Below, piece after piece: positions 1 through 5,478 of a stretch of DNA of 9,008 bases. Under the pieces are notes generated by a model, which was not told the origin of the DNA, searched no databases, and saw only the letters and a list, made by a program, of their open reading frames with translations. Source of the stretch: Dehalococcoidia bacterium. GTDB taxonomy: Bacteria; Chloroflexota; Dehalococcoidia; JAUYDP01. The position numbers were made by a program, and so were the translations under genes. The stretch's first letter is position 1. Every line of letters begins with the position of its first letter. Where the stretch lies: the NCBI GenBank assembly GCA_030691805.1, contig JAUYDP010000337.1, positions 1 to 9,008 on the forward strand, given 5' to 3'.

Positions 1-5
1 CAAGT

Positions 6-88
6 GATTCTTGCCGCCAAGCAGCGGAGGCGAAGAATCTCCTCCCCCGAAGTATTACGTCTCACTCGGGACGGGCGAGATTCTTCGC
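6..88. repeat. Non-coding repeat element with 12-bp inverted repeat
   Basis: The motif GCGAAGAATCTC (30-41) is matched exactly in inverted orientation by GAGATTCTTCGC (77-88), giving a 12-bp perfect stem around a 35-base loop. The core GATTCTT occurs again at 6-12, so the middle arm (33-39) could pair with either flank. I see no coding potential here. The sequence resembles, from memory, the GATTCTTCGCTGCGCTCAGAATGACA-type intergenic repeats found in many copies in some Chloroflexota and other bacterial genomes. It is probably a decayed dispersed repeat rather than a regulator of the gene that follows. The element may begin before the window. Confidence 0.6.
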
Positions 89-100
89 TGCGCTCAGAGT

Positions 101-138
101 GACATTGGGCGCTCAGAATGACATTGGGCGCTCAGAAT
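101..138. repeat. Two tandem copies of a 19-bp unit
   Basis: The unit GACATTGGGCGCTCAGAAT occurs at 101-119 and again, identically, at 120-138. A partial copy with one mismatch (GCTCAGAGT, 92-100) lies just before. It is contiguous with the inverted-repeat element upstream and looks like a slippage duplication of that element's tail. An ATG at 137 lies at the end of the second copy, in frame with the downstream gene, but it is created by the repeat and is not a believable start. Confidence 0.85.
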
Positions 139-169
139 GGCGCCCAAAAGCACCACTGCAAATATGACT

Positions 170-178
170 GGAGGAGGA
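170..178 (+). promoter_or_regulatory. Ribosome binding site that fixes the start at 182
   Basis: GGAGGAGGA at 170-178 lies 4-7 bases ahead of ATG 182, which is standard spacing for a Shine-Dalgarno site. The earlier in-frame ATGs at 137 and 164 have no comparable site, and the first lies in repeat DNA. This supports translation from 182. Confidence 0.8.
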
Positions 179-181
179 CGC

Positions 182-1042
182 ATGGACGTTAAGAACGTAG
201 GGGTCATTGGTGGTGGCCTCATGGGGTCTGAGATAGCCCTGATTGTAGCCCGTCACCTGGGCTGCAACGTCGTCATCCGCGACGTCTCGGATGAAGCCCT
301 GGCCAAGAGCCGGGACACTATCTCCAAGGTAGCCTCCCGGACAGTTAGGCGCAAGGAGGCAACGGAAGACGAGGCCGCCAACTGGTTGAAGCGCATATCT
401 TATGTCACCAAGGTTGAAGACGTTGCCGCCGCTCAGCCCGAGGTGGTCATCGAGGCAGTCTTTGAAGACATGTCCCTCAAGCAGGGTGTTTTCGCAGACC
501 TGGACCGGTTGACATCGCCAGGCGTCCTTCTCTGTACCAACACTTCGGCCCTACCCATTACATCCATAGCCGCCAAGACCCAGCATCCGGAGCGGATAGT
601 GGGTACCCACTTCTTCAACCCGGCCTCAATTATGAAGCTGGTGGAAATGGTCCGCGGCTATTACACTTCTGACGACACGGTCGAGAGGACCAAGGCCTTC
701 TGCAAGAGCATTGGCAAGGAGTCGGTTGTATGCAAGGACTCCCCCGGCTTTATTACCTCTCGCCTAATGGCCCCCATCCTACTAGAGGCCGTTCGCTGTC
801 TTCAGGAAGGGGTAGCGTCAGCAGAGGACATTGATAAGGCCATGAAGCTGGCCTACAACCATCCCATTGGGCCATTCGAGTTCCTGGACCTTGTTGGCCT
901 GGACACCATGGTCAAAGTCCTGGACGAGATGTCCAAGACCATGGGGTCGCAGTGGCTGGCTCCGCCTCTAATGCGGCAGTTGGTGGCCGCCGGGCGTTTG
1001 GGCCGGAAGACAGGCAAGGGCTTCTACGACTATAGCAAATAG
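182..1042 (+). CDS. 3-hydroxyacyl-CoA dehydrogenase (3-hydroxybutyryl-CoA dehydrogenase type)
   Basis: This predicted cytoplasmic enzyme oxidises L-3-hydroxyacyl-CoA to 3-ketoacyl-CoA with NAD (or runs in reverse), the third step of beta-oxidation. From ATG 182 it has 286 residues, the usual length for the single-function, two-domain family. The N-terminal Rossmann domain has the dinucleotide loop GGGLMG (10-15). The catalytic region shows NTS (120-122), GTHFFNP with the catalytic His143, and Glu155 in KLVEMV. The C-terminal dimerisation domain carries NHPIGPFEFLDLVGLD (226-241) and ends in the typical GRKTGKGFYDY. One oddity is SPGFITSR (187-194): the family's usual Asn is Ser193. I recall Ser there in a subgroup, so it need not mean inactivity. 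The acyl-CoA dehydrogenase starts 27 bases downstream, so the two are probably co-transcribed. The chain-length preference cannot be read from sequence. Confidence 0.93.
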   Translation: MDVKNVGVIGGGLMGSEIALIVARHLGCNVVIRDVSDEALAKSRDTISKVASRTVRRKEATEDEAANWLKRISYVTKVEDVAAAQPEVVIEAVFEDMSLKQGVFADLDRLTSPGVLLCTNTSALPITSIAAKTQHPERIVGTHFFNPASIMKLVEMVRGYYTSDDTVERTKAFCKSIGKESVVCKDSPGFITSRLMAPILLEAVRCLQEGVASAEDIDKAMKLAYNHPIGPFEFLDLVGLDTMVKVLDEMSKTMGSQWLAPPLMRQLVAAGRLGRKTGKGFYDYSK

Positions 1043-1069
1043 GCTCAATCGAGAGCCAGGGGGGGAAGG

Positions 1070-2212
1070 ATGAATTTTACACTAACCGAACAGCAAGAGA
1101 TGATTCGGCGCACTGTGCGGGACATCGCCCAGAAGGTGGTGGCCCCCAGGGCGGCGGAGATGGATCGGACCGGAGAGTATCCTTGGGATATCAAGGAGGT
1201 ATTGGCCCGCCAGGGCCTCCTTGGCCTTTTGATCCCGGAGGAATACGATGGAGTCGGAGCTGATCTACTCACAGCATGCCTGGTCATAGAGGAGCTCGCC
1301 AAGGTTGATGGATCTACAGCCTGCATCGTCGTTGGAGCAGTAGATGGCGTATTCACTATGCTTATTGCCGCCAACGAGGACCAAAAGAAGCGGTATTTCC
1401 CTCATCTGGCTTCGGGCGCCATGGGCGGCGCAATAGCCATAACCGAACCGGGTGCAGGCTCCGATGTTTCCGCTATGTCTACCCGGGCCGTTCGGGACGG
1501 CGACTACTATCGCTTGAGCGGGGTTAAGCATTTTATTACCATGGGCGGAGGCATATCGGAGCTATTCACGGTCTTCGCCATCACCGATCCGAGCAAGGGA
1601 TCCCGAGGCATCTCCACCTTCATTGTCGAGAAGGACTACCGTGGCTTCAAGATAGGCAAACACGAGGACAAGATGGGCATGCGTGCCGTGCCTAACGTGG
1701 AGATCATCATGGAAGACGTGCTGGTCCCGGCAACTAACCTTCTCGGCAAAGAGGGAGACGGTTTCAAACTGGTGATGCAGGCACTGGACCGAGCCCGGCC
1801 AGGCGTAGCCGCTCAGTCAGTGGGTCTAGCTCAAGGAGCCCTCGATTACGCTATCGAATACTCCAAGAACCGGGTGCAGTTCGGACAGCCAATCGGCGAG
1901 TTCCAGGGCATACAATTCATGCTGGCGGATATGGCCACCCAGGTGGAAGCGGCACGCTATCTCACCTATCGGGCGGCAATAGCAATACAAGAAGGGGCCA
2001 AAGAGGGACCTAAGCTGGCGGCAATGGCCAAGCTCCTTGCCTCTGACACAGCCATGAGGGTAACCACGGATGCCGTGCAGGTCCTTGGTGGCTATGGATA
2101 CATGAAGGACTATCCTGTAGAGAGAATGATGCGAGATGCCAAGCTCATGCAGCTTTTCGTTGGCACCAACCAGATCCAGCGGCTGATAGTGGGACGAGCG
2201 CTGCTGGCTTAG
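1070..2212 (+). CDS. Acyl-CoA dehydrogenase family flavoprotein lacking the usual catalytic Glu
   Basis: This is a full-length (380-residue) member of the acyl-CoA dehydrogenase family. These are FAD enzymes that normally introduce an alpha,beta double bond into acyl-CoA and pass electrons to electron-transfer flavoprotein. The N-terminal helical domain covers roughly 1-120. The beta domain has ITEPGAGSD (124-132). The C-terminal helical domain has ARPGVAAQSVGLAQGALDYA (242-261), the FAD-contact segment NRVQFGQPIGEFQ (267-279), and VLGGYGYMKDYPVERMMRDA (338-357). The signature that normally reads YEGT, holding the catalytic Glu of medium- and short-chain enzymes, is here LFVGTNQIQR (362-371), so Val364 replaces Glu. 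The alternative Glu site of isovaleryl-CoA-type enzymes, near LDRARPG (239-245), also lacks Glu. Either another residue is the base or the reaction differs. The start follows a G-rich site, and a terminator follows the stop. Family assignment is firm; substrate and activity are not. Confidence 0.92.
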   Translation: MNFTLTEQQEMIRRTVRDIAQKVVAPRAAEMDRTGEYPWDIKEVLARQGLLGLLIPEEYDGVGADLLTACLVIEELAKVDGSTACIVVGAVDGVFTMLIAANEDQKKRYFPHLASGAMGGAIAITEPGAGSDVSAMSTRAVRDGDYYRLSGVKHFITMGGGISELFTVFAITDPSKGSRGISTFIVEKDYRGFKIGKHEDKMGMRAVPNVEIIMEDVLVPATNLLGKEGDGFKLVMQALDRARPGVAAQSVGLAQGALDYAIEYSKNRVQFGQPIGEFQGIQFMLADMATQVEAARYLTYRAAIAIQEGAKEGPKLAAMAKLLASDTAMRVTTDAVQVLGGYGYMKDYPVERMMRDAKLMQLFVGTNQIQRLIVGRALLA

Positions 2213-2245
2213 TAGAGAGTCGGTCCGCTGTCAACAGACCAAGCC

Positions 2246-2271
2246 AGGGGCTCAGTACGCTGAGCCCCTTT
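2246..2271 (+). terminator. Hairpin terminator after the acyl-CoA dehydrogenase
   Basis: GGGGCTCAG (2247-2255) and CTGAGCCCC (2260-2268) form a perfect 9-bp stem closed by a TACG tetraloop. An A-T pair (2246/2269) extends the stem, and TTT (2269-2271) follows. It lies 34 bases after the stop at 2212. The stem is strong but the T run is short, so it may be a moderate terminator. It marks the end of the first transcription unit. Confidence 0.75.
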
Positions 2272-2637
2272 GCATCAATACAAGCTGACAGCCGTCAGCC
2301 ATCAGTTGCCAACTATCGGCTATGGAGCATCGGCCCCAGTTGTAGCCATATTCATAGCGAATGGGCGGGGTCCACAAGGTAGCCCCTATCCTTTACCGAT
2401 CATCCTGCCGAGGGCCGTAACACGATGTGGAGATGGGCCGGTGGCCCGTCTCAAGTTGACCTACCTCCCACGTGGCCTTTACGGAGACAATGGGAATTAC
2501 TAGCCCCTCGATTCCGTGCCCTACGAGAGCAACCCGCCGTCCGCAGGGGCAGCATTGATTGCCCACGGGCAGCACCGGCGAAACTGGCCGCATAATGGAA
2601 GCCGCTGTCAGACGGCAAGACTCGGAGGCCGGCCTGC
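2272..2637. other. Intergenic stretch with small hairpins, no convincing gene
   Basis: No open frame here looks like a real protein. The first part contains GCTGAC-AGCC-GTCAGC (2284-2299), a 6-bp hairpin in a stretch rich in CAGCCATCAG-like words typical of degenerate intergenic repeats. A longer hairpin lies at 2430-2452: a 10-bp stem with one G-U pair and a GGT loop, not followed by a T run. A weak promoter-like pair is TTGACC (2456-2461) and TTTACG (2478-2483), 16 bases apart, with the palindrome CCACGTGG (2468-2475) in the spacer. It could drive the downstream small genes and thiolase, but the -10 match is poor. I recognise no tRNA or known riboswitch. Confidence 0.4.
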
Positions 2638-2886
2638 GTGGTTGCTTTCCCGCTCGCAAAAGGCCATAATGGGTGCGGAATGGACCCTGTATTTTTTGCA
2701 AAAGGGGAAGGCCGCAGCGATAAGTCCATCCGCAAGGGGATTCGGAGCAAACAGCGCCGAATCAAGGAGCACCAGCGGAAACTTGAAGAGGAACCCGAAA
2801 GCCTTGCCAGTCGTTACTGGCAGAAACAGATAGACGAATGGGAGCGTCAGATTGCCGAAGATGAAAGGCGTCTTGAGCCAGGATGA
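2638..2886 (+). CDS. Small charged coiled-coil-like protein, function unknown
   Basis: The open frame encodes 82 residues from GTG 2638, which has GGAGG (2624-2628) nine bases upstream. A later ATG at 2680 (residue 15) lacks a clear ribosome site. Residues about 28-80 look like genuine protein: a highly charged, probably helical segment beginning KSIRKGIRSKQRRIKEHQ, then a short turn (EEPESLAS), then a second charged helix (YWQKQIDEWERQIAEDERRL). This suggests a helical hairpin or coiled coil. The first 27 residues are less convincing, so the true start is uncertain. No signal peptide or membrane segment is visible. Its end abuts the next small gene, whose ribosome site overlaps this stop codon, so the two are probably co-translated. 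I do not recognise a named family with certainty. Confidence 0.55.
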   Translation: MVAFPLAKGHNGCGMDPVFFAKGEGRSDKSIRKGIRSKQRRIKEHQRKLEEEPESLASRYWQKQIDEWERQIAEDERRLEPG

Positions 2887-2891
2887 GGAGG
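2885..2891 (+). promoter_or_regulatory. Ribosome binding site overlapping the upstream stop codon
   Basis: GAGGAGG (2885-2891) overlaps the TGA stop (2884-2886) of the preceding small gene and lies 6 bases before GTG 2898. This favours GTG 2898 over ATG 2883 as start of the next gene. The ATG overlaps the stop and has only a weak site ahead of it. The arrangement suggests translational coupling. Confidence 0.65.
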
Positions 2892-2897
2892 TCGACC

Positions 2898-3233
2898 GTG
2901 CAGCGCGCAACGATGGTCTTGACATCGAAGGACGAGAAGGAGATAAAGTCTGGCTTGGCCACCACCAGAATGGCGGCGAGGAAGCTGCAAGAGCTCGGCT
3001 ACCCTGACCAGGAGAGCTTAGGCGCCCTCGTCGCGGCTTTGGGGGATACCCTGACAGCCTGCCAGCGTTACCTGAGGTTAGTCGGAGACTTTGATGACGC
3101 CAGCTATGCTGAAACCCTTGGGGACGTGTTGGTAGAAATCCAAGGGGAGTTAGAAGAGATAGGCTGGCACACCAAATCCATAGAGGATGCACTCCCCGAG
3201 GTTATTGACTGGTTGTACTCCCAGAACACCTAG
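2898..3233 (+). CDS. Small acidic protein, function unknown
   Basis: From GTG 2898 the protein has 111 residues; starting at ATG 2883 would add five. It is acidic and predicted to be mostly helical, with no signal peptide, membrane segment or recognisable catalytic motif. Notable segments, numbered from GTG 2898, are LTSKDEKEIKSGLATTRMAA (about 8-27) and an acidic stretch LGDVLVEIQGELEEIG (about 73-88), ending in EVIDWLYSQNT. Codon use resembles the neighbours and the frame is free of stops, which supports it being real. It starts 11 bases after the upstream small gene and ends 14 bases before the thiolase, so all three are probably one transcript. Pairing of two small uncharacterised proteins with a thiolase suggests an accessory role, but nothing in the sequence says which. 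I do not recognise the family. Confidence 0.65.
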   Translation: MQRATMVLTSKDEKEIKSGLATTRMAARKLQELGYPDQESLGALVAALGDTLTACQRYLRLVGDFDDASYAETLGDVLVEIQGELEEIGWHTKSIEDALPEVIDWLYSQNT

Positions 3234-3247
3234 ACGGCGCGGCAACG

Positions 3248-4468
3248 ATGGATAACGATGTAGTCATCGTCGGCGCCGTGCGCACTCCCTTTGGACGGTA
3301 CGGAGGTGCGCTACGACTAACGCCCAGTATAGACCTGGGCGCCGCCGCCATTCGCGAGGTGTTGAGCCGAACTGGCCTGACCGGCGGCCAGATAGACGAG
3401 GTCTATTACGGCACCTGCGAGCCCCTGGAGACCGGTCTGGAGATAGATGTGCCAGCTCGCCAGGCTATCCTGAAAGCCGGTCTTCCGCCGGAGACGGTCT
3501 CAATGACCCTGGATACTGCCTGCTGCTCCTCCGTAGATGCCGTCCTCCTGGGTTGCCGGGCAATCAAGGGCGGCTATGCTCGTGTAGTCCTGGCGGCCGG
3601 CGCCGAGAATATGGGCCGCCAGCCTTACTACCTGCCGCCGGAGTACCGCTTCGGTGACCATCGGGGAGACCTGCGGATAATTGATGGGGCCTTCAGGGGA
3701 GGGCAGTACCCCGTCCCAGGCGTAAGCCCAGTTTCAGTGGACGCTGGAAAGGAGGCGCTGGAATACGGGGTCACGCGGGTGGACCAGGACCACTGGGCAC
3801 TGGGCAGCCACCAGAAATATACCGCCGCCCTGGCGTCGGGGAAGTTTCGTGACGAGATGATGACCCTGGAATTCCCCCAGGAGAAAGGGCCTACCCTGAC
3901 CCTGGACCGGGATGAGCAACACCGGCCCGACACCACCCTGGAAAAGCTGGCGTCGCTGCCCACGGTTATGGGCAGTCCCACGGTAACCGCCGGAAATGCG
4001 CCAGGCATAAACGCAGGCGCATCTGCCCTGGTCTTAGCATCTCGCAAACAGGCGCTCGAGCTGGGGCTGCGTCCTCTAGGAACCATCCTATCCGTTTGCC
4101 GCATCGCCCAGGCCCCGAACCGCATCGCCTCGGCCCCGGCCGCTGCTATTAGAAAGGCTCTAGCTGAGGCTAAGCTCTCTTTGGACCAGATAGAACTTAT
4201 TGAAATCAACGAGGCATTCGCCGCCATGCCCCTGGTCTCCACTAAGATCCTGGCCGGTGGCGATGAAGCCATCTGGCAGGCCCTCCTGGAGAAGACCAAC
4301 GTGAACGGCGGCGCCGTGGCAATAGGCCACCCGGTAGGCGCCAGCGGCGCCCGAATAATCATGACGTTAATGTACGAGCTGAGGCGGCGCGGCGGGGGCC
4401 TGGGCGTGGCCTCTATCTGCGGCGGCTTAGGCCAGGGGTCAGGTGCGGTGGTCAAGGCAGAGGTCTAA
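3248..4468 (+). CDS. Thiolase (acetyl-CoA acetyltransferase family)
   Basis: Thiolases cleave 3-ketoacyl-CoA with free CoA to acetyl-CoA and a shortened acyl-CoA, or condense acetyl-CoA in reverse. The 406-residue length is typical. The N-terminal half opens with DVVIVGAVRTPFGRYGG (4-20). The nucleophile region is DTACCSSVDAV (89-99), where Cys92 aligns with the acyl-accepting Cys and is followed by a second Cys. The C-terminal half has VTAGNAPGINAGAS (246-259), NEAFA (321-325), GHPVGASGARI with His361 (360-370), and CGGLGQGSGA with the general-acid Cys391 (391-400). All catalytic residues are present, so it should be active. GINAGA in place of the common GINDGA and the CC pair mark it as somewhat divergent from classical PhaA/FadA enzymes. 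The ribosome site before ATG 3248 is weak, so it may rely on coupling to the gene 14 bases upstream. Whether it is biosynthetic or degradative cannot be told; the neighbours favour degradation. Confidence 0.93.
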   Translation: MDNDVVIVGAVRTPFGRYGGALRLTPSIDLGAAAIREVLSRTGLTGGQIDEVYYGTCEPLETGLEIDVPARQAILKAGLPPETVSMTLDTACCSSVDAVLLGCRAIKGGYARVVLAAGAENMGRQPYYLPPEYRFGDHRGDLRIIDGAFRGGQYPVPGVSPVSVDAGKEALEYGVTRVDQDHWALGSHQKYTAALASGKFRDEMMTLEFPQEKGPTLTLDRDEQHRPDTTLEKLASLPTVMGSPTVTAGNAPGINAGASALVLASRKQALELGLRPLGTILSVCRIAQAPNRIASAPAAAIRKALAEAKLSLDQIELIEINEAFAAMPLVSTKILAGGDEAIWQALLEKTNVNGGAVAIGHPVGASGARIIMTLMYELRRRGGGLGVASICGGLGQGSGAVVKAEV

Positions 4469-4499
4469 TACCAACTACCATTCGGATGGCTAGAAAGAC

Positions 4500-4527
4500 G
4501 TAGAGACACGAGATCTCGTGTCTCTAC
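4500..4527. repeat. Perfect 28-bp palindrome between thiolase and racemase genes
   Basis: The half-site GTAGAGACACGAGA (4500-4513) is followed directly by its exact reverse complement (4514-4527), with the centre at GATC. As RNA it would form a strong hairpin, but no T run follows, so it is not a canonical terminator. Similar GTAGAGAC...GTCTCTAC palindromes are common dispersed repeats in cyanobacteria and some other phyla. A short direct repeat, TACCGGCTC, follows at 4525-4533 and 4540-4548. The remaining gap to 4616 shows nothing else I can support, apart from a possible extended -10-like TGGTATGAG (4578-4586) without a matching -35. Confidence 0.85.
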
Positions 4528-4616
4528 CGGCTCGCTGGCTACCGGCTCCAATTAACCGTAGCGCCTGGTCAGACAACTGGTATGAGAGGGGATGTAAAGC
4601 CGCCATACCCCGGAGC

Positions 4617-4625
4617 AAGGAGGTG
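4617..4625 (+). promoter_or_regulatory. Strong ribosome binding site for the racemase-family gene
   Basis: AAGGAGGTG at 4617-4625 is a near-perfect complement of the 16S rRNA tail, with 7 bases between AGGAGG and ATG 4631. It fixes the start of the next gene and is one of the strongest such sites in the window. Confidence 0.8.
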
Positions 4626-4630
4626 TCACC

Positions 4631-5422
4631 ATGAAACTCTGGATTCAATTGCCTTCACAGCGCGGAAAGGATAAAGTCCAGTTCCGGCCGTACCTGGAGA
4701 CCCTGGAGAAGGTCAAACGGCCGGACACCGAGGTCTCCTTCCAATCTGTGCCGGCCGGACCCGGCCTCTCGTCTCTGGACGGTTTCGGCTATTACGGCCT
4801 CCGGTTCATGAACGATCGGGAGATACTGCGAAATGCCTCTCGCGCCCCGGCGGAGGGCTTCGACGGCGTGGTTATCGCCTGCTACTTCGACCCTGCCGTT
4901 AGAGCCGCCCGACAACTCATACCATTGCCTGTTGTGGGCATAGCCGAGGCCTCGATGCTCCTGGCGAACATGATGGGCCTGCGCTTTGCCGTGGTGACGT
5001 CGGACCGCCGTTACGTAGAGGATATGGTCGAGACGATCCATCTTTACGGCATGGAAGCCAGGGCCATCGCCCAGCGGCCTGTCAGGGCCATTGGCATGAG
5101 CGAGGGTGAGTTCCTGGCCTGCCTGAGCGGCAACTTCGGCCCTCTAATGGAGGATTTCTCCGAAGTAGCACGTACCTGTGTCCAGGACGGTGCCCAGGTA
5201 ATCATCGCTGGATGCGGCCTCATGTCCCCCGCCTTGACCCAAGCCGGCCTGCTCCAGGTGCAGGATGCTCCGGTGGTTGACCCGGTCATCGCCGGTATCA
5301 AGGTAGCAGAGATGATGGTGGAACTGAAGCGGGCAGGCCTCCCAGTGCTCAGCCGCCGGGGAATCTTCGAAGAGGTGCCTTCCGAAGTATACGAGCGGGC
5401 CAGGATCTCAGGGCTGCTCTGA
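4631..5422 (+). CDS. Asp/Glu/hydantoin racemase superfamily protein
   Basis: The 263-residue protein belongs to the cofactor-independent superfamily that includes aspartate, glutamate and hydantoin racemases, maleate isomerase and arylmalonate decarboxylase. It has the two-cysteine layout used by racemases: Cys84 in VVIACYFDPAVRAA (80-93) and Cys195 in VIIAGCGLMSPAL (190-202), one in each Rossmann-like half. The late segment VVDPVIAGIKVAEMMV (215-230) resembles that of hydantoin racemases. Having both cysteines argues against arylmalonate decarboxylase, which keeps only one. The N-terminal region (about 10-60) is not obviously hydantoin-racemase-like, so the substrate is unclear. No signal peptide is seen, so it is probably cytoplasmic. 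It is the first gene of the third unit, 56 bases before the broken ligase, and may change the stereochemistry or geometry of an acid later processed as a CoA ester; that role is inference. Family is fairly sure, substrate unknown. Confidence 0.82.
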   Translation: MKLWIQLPSQRGKDKVQFRPYLETLEKVKRPDTEVSFQSVPAGPGLSSLDGFGYYGLRFMNDREILRNASRAPAEGFDGVVIACYFDPAVRAARQLIPLPVVGIAEASMLLANMMGLRFAVVTSDRRYVEDMVETIHLYGMEARAIAQRPVRAIGMSEGEFLACLSGNFGPLMEDFSEVARTCVQDGAQVIIAGCGLMSPALTQAGLLQVQDAPVVDPVIAGIKVAEMMVELKRAGLPVLSRRGIFEEVPSEVYERARISGLL

Positions 5423-5478
5423 GGCCTTCCAGTTCTTATGGTCTTTGTGGTCAAGCGCTAACGTGTTGGAGGACCCGT

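Noticed and set aside
137..181. Longer N-terminus for the 3-hydroxyacyl-CoA dehydrogenase starting at ATG 137
   Set aside because: The ATG lies at the end of a tandem repeat with no ribosome site. The added 15 residues are not family-like, while ATG 182 has a strong GGAGGAGGA site.
2430..2452. Hairpin considered as a terminator
   Set aside because: It has a good stem, but TCAAG-type sequence rather than a T run follows, and there is no gene directly upstream to terminate.
2270..2503. 77-codon frame after the terminator
   Set aside because: It begins inside the terminator's tail, has no ribosome site, runs through hairpin and repeat-like sequence, and has no protein-like pattern.
2516..2833. 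105-codon frame overlapping the small coiled-coil gene
   Set aside because: It overlaps the better-supported frame at 2638-2886, lacks a ribosome site, and its composition is not protein-like.
3628..4455. 275-codon open frame on the - strand
   Set aside because: It is antisense to an intact thiolase and its Ser/Pro/Arg-rich composition is typical of a shadow frame.
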